A DNA stretch of 64,000 nt. Origin: Gordonia liuliyuniae. Its GTDB lineage: Bacteria; Actinomycetota; Actinomycetes; Mycobacteriales; Mycobacteriaceae. Location of the stretch: positions 310,001-374,000 of the forward strand of contig NZ_JAKKOT010000007.1 in NCBI RefSeq assembly GCF_021739025.1. Direction: 5' to 3'. Made by a program: the position numbers and the translations under genes. Below are positions 61,054 through 64,000 of this stretch, piece by piece. The notes under the pieces were generated by a model that had not been told where the DNA came from, made no database searches, and was given only the letters and a program-made list of their open reading frames with translations. The stretch's first letter is position 1; every line of letters begins with the position of its first letter.

Positions 61054-62094
61054 GTGAAGATCGTGGTTGCAGGAGCCGGATACGCGGGAACCGTTGCGGC
61101 GAACCGTTTGGCGCGCAAGCTAACCGATGCGCAGATCACCGTCGTGAACCCGAGCTCGGAGTTCGTCGAACGTGTCCGCCTGCACGAGTTGATCGCGGGC
61201 AGCGGCACCGCGACGCGGTCGCTGCGGGAGGTCCTCGACGACCGGATCGAACTGCGCATCGCAGCGATCGAGAAGGTCGGCGATGGTGTCCTCACCATGG
61301 CGGACGCCCAATCGCTCGAGTACGACAAGCTCGTCTACGCGGTCGGTAGCTCTAATCACGCGCCCGAGGGCACGTACGCGGTCGGTGGTCTCGACGCGGC
61401 GCGCGCGGCCCACGCGAAATTGGTCGAGCTCGACGCTGGGGCGACGGTGACCGTCGTCGGCGGAGGACTCACCGGACTGGAGGCCGCGTCCGAGGTCGTC
61501 ACCGAACGGCCCGACCTGACTGTTCGTATCGTCAGCGACGAGTTCGGCGCATCGCTCAGCAGCCGCGCCCGCAGGCGCGTCCTCGACGTGCTGCGCGATC
61601 TCGGAGTCGACGTCGTCACCGGCGAGTGGACGCCCGAAGAGCCAGCCGCCCTGACCCTGTGGGCTGTCGCGGGCCAGGCCGATGGTCTCGCCGCGCGCAG
61701 CGGACTCGCGACCGACGCGGCAGGCCGGGTCGCCGTCGACGCCTGCTTGCGCAGCACCAGCAACCCGAACGTGTACGCGGTCGGCGACAGCGCAGCCGTC
61801 CCCGGCGCGCGGTTGAGCTGCCAGGCGGCCCTCCCGCAGGGCGCGGCCGCCGCCGACAACCTCGTACGGGATCTGACGGGCAGGACAGGCAAGCCGTTCT
61901 CGATGTCGTTCGTCGGACAGAATGTGTCGCTGGGCCGCTCGAACGGCGTCATCCAAGGCGCACACCGTAACGACGTCCCGACCCGAATCTGGTTCGGCGG
62001 CCGACCCGCCGCGTACTTCAAGGAACGAGTCTGCCGAGGCGCACTCTGGTCTGCGCGCACCGGACGAGCGGCGTCGTTCCCCGGGCCGAAGTGA
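61054..62094 (+). CDS. FAD-dependent NAD(P)/quinone oxidoreductase (NDH-2-like)
   Basis: A 346-residue two-dinucleotide-binding enzyme. FAD site KIVVAGAGYAGTVAANRLA at the N-terminus, NAD(P) site TVTVVGGGLTGLEAASEV in the middle, and the FAD-contact NVYAVGDSAAVPG near the end. The length is shorter than true NDH-2 (about 430-460) and lacks its C-terminal membrane helices. AGGAGG stands 5 bases before GTG 61054. Its stop overlaps the start of an ECF41-type sigma factor, the neighbour expected for oxidoreductases in that regulon. Confidence 0.88.
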   Translation: MKIVVAGAGYAGTVAANRLARKLTDAQITVVNPSSEFVERVRLHELIAGSGTATRSLREVLDDRIELRIAAIEKVGDGVLTMADAQSLEYDKLVYAVGSSNHAPEGTYAVGGLDAARAAHAKLVELDAGATVTVVGGGLTGLEAASEVVTERPDLTVRIVSDEFGASLSSRARRRVLDVLRDLGVDVVTGEWTPEEPAALTLWAVAGQADGLAARSGLATDAAGRVAVDACLRSTSNPNVYAVGDSAAVPGARLSCQAALPQGAAAADNLVRDLTGRTGKPFSMSFVGQNVSLGRSNGVIQGAHRNDVPTRIWFGGRPAAYFKERVCRGALWSARTGRAASFPGPK

Positions 62095-62969
62095 CCGGGC
62101 AGCACGACGCGCCTGACGACTTCGTGACCCACCGGGCGCTGTTGTTCTCGATCGCCTATGAGATCCTCGGATCGATCGCCGACGCTGAGGACGCGGTGTC
62201 CGAGAGCTGGATCCGGTGGCGCGACGTCGACCACGAGACGATCGAGAATCCGCGCGCCTACCTCGCTCGGATCGTCACCCGCCAGGCGTTGAACGCGGCA
62301 CGCTCGGCGGGGCGACGCCGTGAAGACTATGTGGGCCCCTGGTTGCCCGAGCCGTTGGAAGAGCCCGTCAATGACGGACTCGACCATGTACTCACGGGCG
62401 AAGCCGTCACCACTGCGATGCTCCTCGTGTTGGAATCGCTCACGCCGACGGAGCGGGCCGTCTTCGTGCTTCGCGAGGTGTTCGACTTCGACTACCGCGA
62501 GATTGCGACGGCCGTCGACAAGTCCGAGAGTGCGGTCCGCCAGGTGGCGCATCGGGCTCGAAACCACGTGCGGGCTAGACGATCCGCGGCGGTCGCTGAT
62601 CCGCCGCAAGCACAGTCCGTTGCCGAACGCTTCTTGATGAGCGCGGTGACCGGCGACATCCAGGGGCTGATGGATGTCCTCGCCCCGGGCGTGGTCTACC
62701 TCGGCGACGGCGGCGGCGTCGTCTCGGCGGCACGTCGACCGGTGGAGGGCGCCGATCACGTCGCACGCATGATCGCCGGCCTCTTCGCCAAGGGGACACA
62801 GCTCGGCGAACTCGGGTTCCGGGCGACTGTCGTCAACTCGATGCCCGCCGTCATCGTGTCCATCGACGGCGTCGTCGACAACGTCACGTGCGTCGAAGTC
62901 GTCGGCGAGCAGGTCACCGCCGTATACACGATCCGGAATCCGGAGAAGTTGGGGCGACTGAACGTGTGA
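62091..62969 (+). CDS. ECF41-type sigma factor with SnoaL-like C-terminal domain
   Basis: A 292-residue sigma factor. Region 2 (LLFSIAYEILGSIADAEDAVSESWIRW) and region 4 (TPTERAVFVLREVFDFDYREIATAVDKSESAVRQVAHRAR) are followed by a SnoaL/NTF2-like domain of about 110 residues. That domain carries the ECF41 marks DGGG (GDGGGVVSAARRP) and a terminal NPEKL, close to the NPDKL motif. In ECF41 the C-terminal domain controls activity in place of an anti-sigma factor, and the usual partner gene is a carboxymuconolactone decarboxylase, oxidoreductase or epimerase. Here an oxidoreductase is coupled upstream by GTGA. Confidence 0.9.
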   Translation: MTGQHDAPDDFVTHRALLFSIAYEILGSIADAEDAVSESWIRWRDVDHETIENPRAYLARIVTRQALNAARSAGRRREDYVGPWLPEPLEEPVNDGLDHVLTGEAVTTAMLLVLESLTPTERAVFVLREVFDFDYREIATAVDKSESAVRQVAHRARNHVRARRSAAVADPPQAQSVAERFLMSAVTGDIQGLMDVLAPGVVYLGDGGGVVSAARRPVEGADHVARMIAGLFAKGTQLGELGFRATVVNSMPAVIVSIDGVVDNVTCVEVVGEQVTAVYTIRNPEKLGRLNV

Positions 62970-62985
62970 TTCGCGCCAGCACCTT

Positions 62986-62991
62986 TACCCT
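62986..62991 (+). promoter_or_regulatory. TANNNT box before the shikimate dehydrogenase homologue
   Basis: TACCCT ends seven bases before ATG 62999, consistent with a leaderless transcript. Confidence 0.45.
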
Positions 62992-62998
62992 CGACACC

Positions 62999-63829
62999 AT
63001 GACCGCACCGCACGCTCGAACCCTCGACCGCGACACCGTCCTCTGCATCTCTCTGGCGGCGCGACCCTCGAACATCGGGACCCGGTTTCACAACTACCTC
63101 TACAACCTTCTCGGGCTGAACTACGTCTATAAGGCGTTCGCGCCCGCCGACATCGCGGCCGCGGTGCAGGGCCTCCGCGGCCTGCCGATCCGTGGTGCGG
63201 CGGTGTCGATGCCGTACAAGGAGACGGTGATCGACCTCGTCGACGTCATGGAACAGTCGGCGGCGGCGATCGAATCGGTCAACACGATCGTCAACGACGA
63301 CGGCGTCCTCCGTGCGTACAACACCGACTACCAGGCGGTCGCCGACTTGCTCGCGGCGTCGTCGTTCGACCGTGACGCGGCCGTCGCCGTCGCGGGCAGC
63401 GGAGGAATGGCGAAGGCCGTCGTCGCGGCACTGCGCGACACTGCGTTCACCGACGTCACCGTCGTGGCGCGCAATGCCGAGACCGGCCGCGCACTCGCCG
63501 ACAAGTACGGGTTCGCCCATGTCGCCGAGCTCGGCGGCGTCCGGCCTGCCATTCTCGTGAACGCGACGCCGATCGGCATGGCGGTCGGCGCGGCGGAGTC
63601 CGAGCTGCCGTTCGCTCGGGAGGTCGTCGACGCCGCAGTAGGCGCGCTGGACGTGGTCGCGATGCCGCCGACCACTCCGCTCGTGCAAGCGATGCGGGCG
63701 CGTGGCGCCGAGGTGATCAGCGGCGACGCGGTGATCGCCGGACAGGCCGCAGCCCAGTTCGAGTTGTACACCGGCGTCACGCCGACCGCCGAACAGATTC
63801 GGGAGGCATCGGAGTACTCGCGAAAGTGA
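62999..63829 (+). CDS. Shikimate 5-dehydrogenase homologue (divergent, AroE/YdiB-like)
   Basis: A 276-residue two-domain protein. The substrate domain has RGAAVSMPYKETVIDLVD with the catalytic Lys, but the usual SxS shikimate clamp near the N-terminus is replaced by ARPSNIGTRFHN. The NADP domain starts AVAVAGSGGMAKAVVAAL and has VVARNAETGRAL and LVNATPIGM. It therefore belongs to the broad AroE family; quinate or a related substrate is possible. Start: ATG 62999, with a TACCCT box; an in-frame GTG at 62966 overlapping the sigma factor stop (GTGA) would add 11 residues. Confidence 0.83.
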   Translation: MTAPHARTLDRDTVLCISLAARPSNIGTRFHNYLYNLLGLNYVYKAFAPADIAAAVQGLRGLPIRGAAVSMPYKETVIDLVDVMEQSAAAIESVNTIVNDDGVLRAYNTDYQAVADLLAASSFDRDAAVAVAGSGGMAKAVVAALRDTAFTDVTVVARNAETGRALADKYGFAHVAELGGVRPAILVNATPIGMAVGAAESELPFAREVVDAAVGALDVVAMPPTTPLVQAMRARGAEVISGDAVIAGQAAAQFELYTGVTPTAEQIREASEYSRK

Positions 63830-63888
63830 CACCGGTATGGCCGGGCATGTCCGTACAGGAGGTTGTCCGCGCTGAGCGGTGTCACTTT
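63823..63888. repeat. 12-bp inverted repeat at the end of the shikimate dehydrogenase gene
   Basis: AAAGTGACACCG (63823-63834) is matched exactly in inverse by CGGTGTCACTTT (63877-63888), with a 42-base spacer. The gene's TGA stop lies in the left arm. The right arm is part of a CTGAGCGGTGTC motif also seen at 60688. Confidence 0.65.
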
Positions 63889-63906
63889 GGGTGAGCCGAG
63901 TGCGCT

Positions 63907-63912
63907 TACACT
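63907..63912 (+). promoter_or_regulatory. TACACT box of a leaderless DUF1304 gene
   Basis: TACACT ends six bases before ATG 63919, the standard spacing for a leaderless start. Confidence 0.55.
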
Positions 63913-63918
63913 CTTCGC

Positions 63919-64000
63919 ATGCTCATCGCAGGCCTGGTCTTCGCGGCAGTGGCGGCCGCCATCCATGTGTTCATCTTCTATCTGGAGTCGATCGTCTGGA
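63919..64000 (+). CDS. DUF1304 membrane protein, N-terminal part (cut by window edge)
   Basis: Only 27 codons are visible: MLIAGLVFAAVAAAIHVFIF and then YLESIVW. This is the start of the small four-helix DUF1304 family, whose first helix ends in H-x-x-I/F-x-x-E/LE. The function is unknown. Confidence 0.75.
   Translation, partial: MLIAGLVFAAVAAAIHVFIFYLESIVW

Overview
The window is about 64 kb of high-GC actinobacterial chromosome. Gene order and gene families point to the mycolic-acid-containing Mycobacteriales, most likely Gordonia or a close relative (genus is inference). Two long blocks follow gene orders I recall from Mycobacterium tuberculosis. Block one is GtrA, purK, purE, fadE25, a TIGR03089 protein, an LCP protein, rmlD, wbbL and manB (Rv3277 to Rv3264c). 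Block two is O-methyltransferase, sigE, rseA, htrA, tatB, mrp, transglycosylase, DUF1003, CBS/MgtE-N, stress protein, lpqY-sugABC, corA, SDR, kgd, an Rv1249c-like protein and a drug exporter (Rv1220c to Rv1250), then an Rv1277/Rv1278-like nuclease pair. Locus numbers are from memory.

Layout. 1-1.5 kb: end of a two-component system. 1.5-8.6 kb: GtrA, purine genes (purK, purE), a translationally coupled catabolic trio (hydrolase, acetyltransferase, nitronate monooxygenase) with a TetR regulator, and fadE25. 8.6-12.6 kb: a tandem-duplicated membrane diguanylate cyclase, an F420-type LLM oxidoreductase and a TIGR03089 protein. 12.6-17.6 kb: cell wall assembly (LCP ligase, RmlD, rhamnosyltransferase WbbL, mannose-1-phosphate guanylyltransferase). 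17.6-22.5 kb: lipoprotein, methyltransferase and the SigE envelope-stress module. 22.5-28.4 kb: a small-protein/DUF3558 lipoprotein pair, mrp, a transglycosylase and membrane proteins. 28.5-33.5 kb: the trehalose recycling importer LpqY-SugABC. 33.5-39.5 kb: SUFU-like protein, CorA, an osmolyte-type binding lipoprotein, SDR, a Baeyer-Villiger-type monooxygenase and its TetR regulator. 39.5-53.7 kb: 2-oxoglutarate dehydrogenase Kgd, a fused heterodimer-like ABC exporter, an MFS pump and an SbcCD-like pair.

53,778-60,460: tRNA-Arg(CCG) carries a 6.6 kb integrative element bounded by a 28-bp direct repeat of the tRNA 3' end. It has a tyrosine integrase, an excisionase-like HTH protein, a small zinc protein, a DUF3631 ATPase, three coupled genes of unknown function, a 33-bp inverted repeat and one separately transcribed cargo gene. 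The cargo encodes a 556-residue protein that joins a TerD domain, a DUF2510 motif, a zinc ribbon, a TerB-like helical segment, a PH-like segment and a C-terminal HNH nuclease. There are no capsid, portal or conjugation genes, so it resembles a phage satellite or mini-island. The cargo is the best candidate here for an undescribed, probably anti-phage, system. This is inference from domains and context.

60.5-64 kb: host sequence resumes with an ECF41-type sigma factor coupled to an FAD oxidoreductase, a divergent shikimate dehydrogenase homologue and the start of a DUF1304 membrane protein.

Across the window many genes are joined by ATGA/GTGA overlaps, several have a TANNNT box 5-7 bases before the start codon (leaderless transcripts), and short 15-18 bp tandem duplications recur at gene edges.
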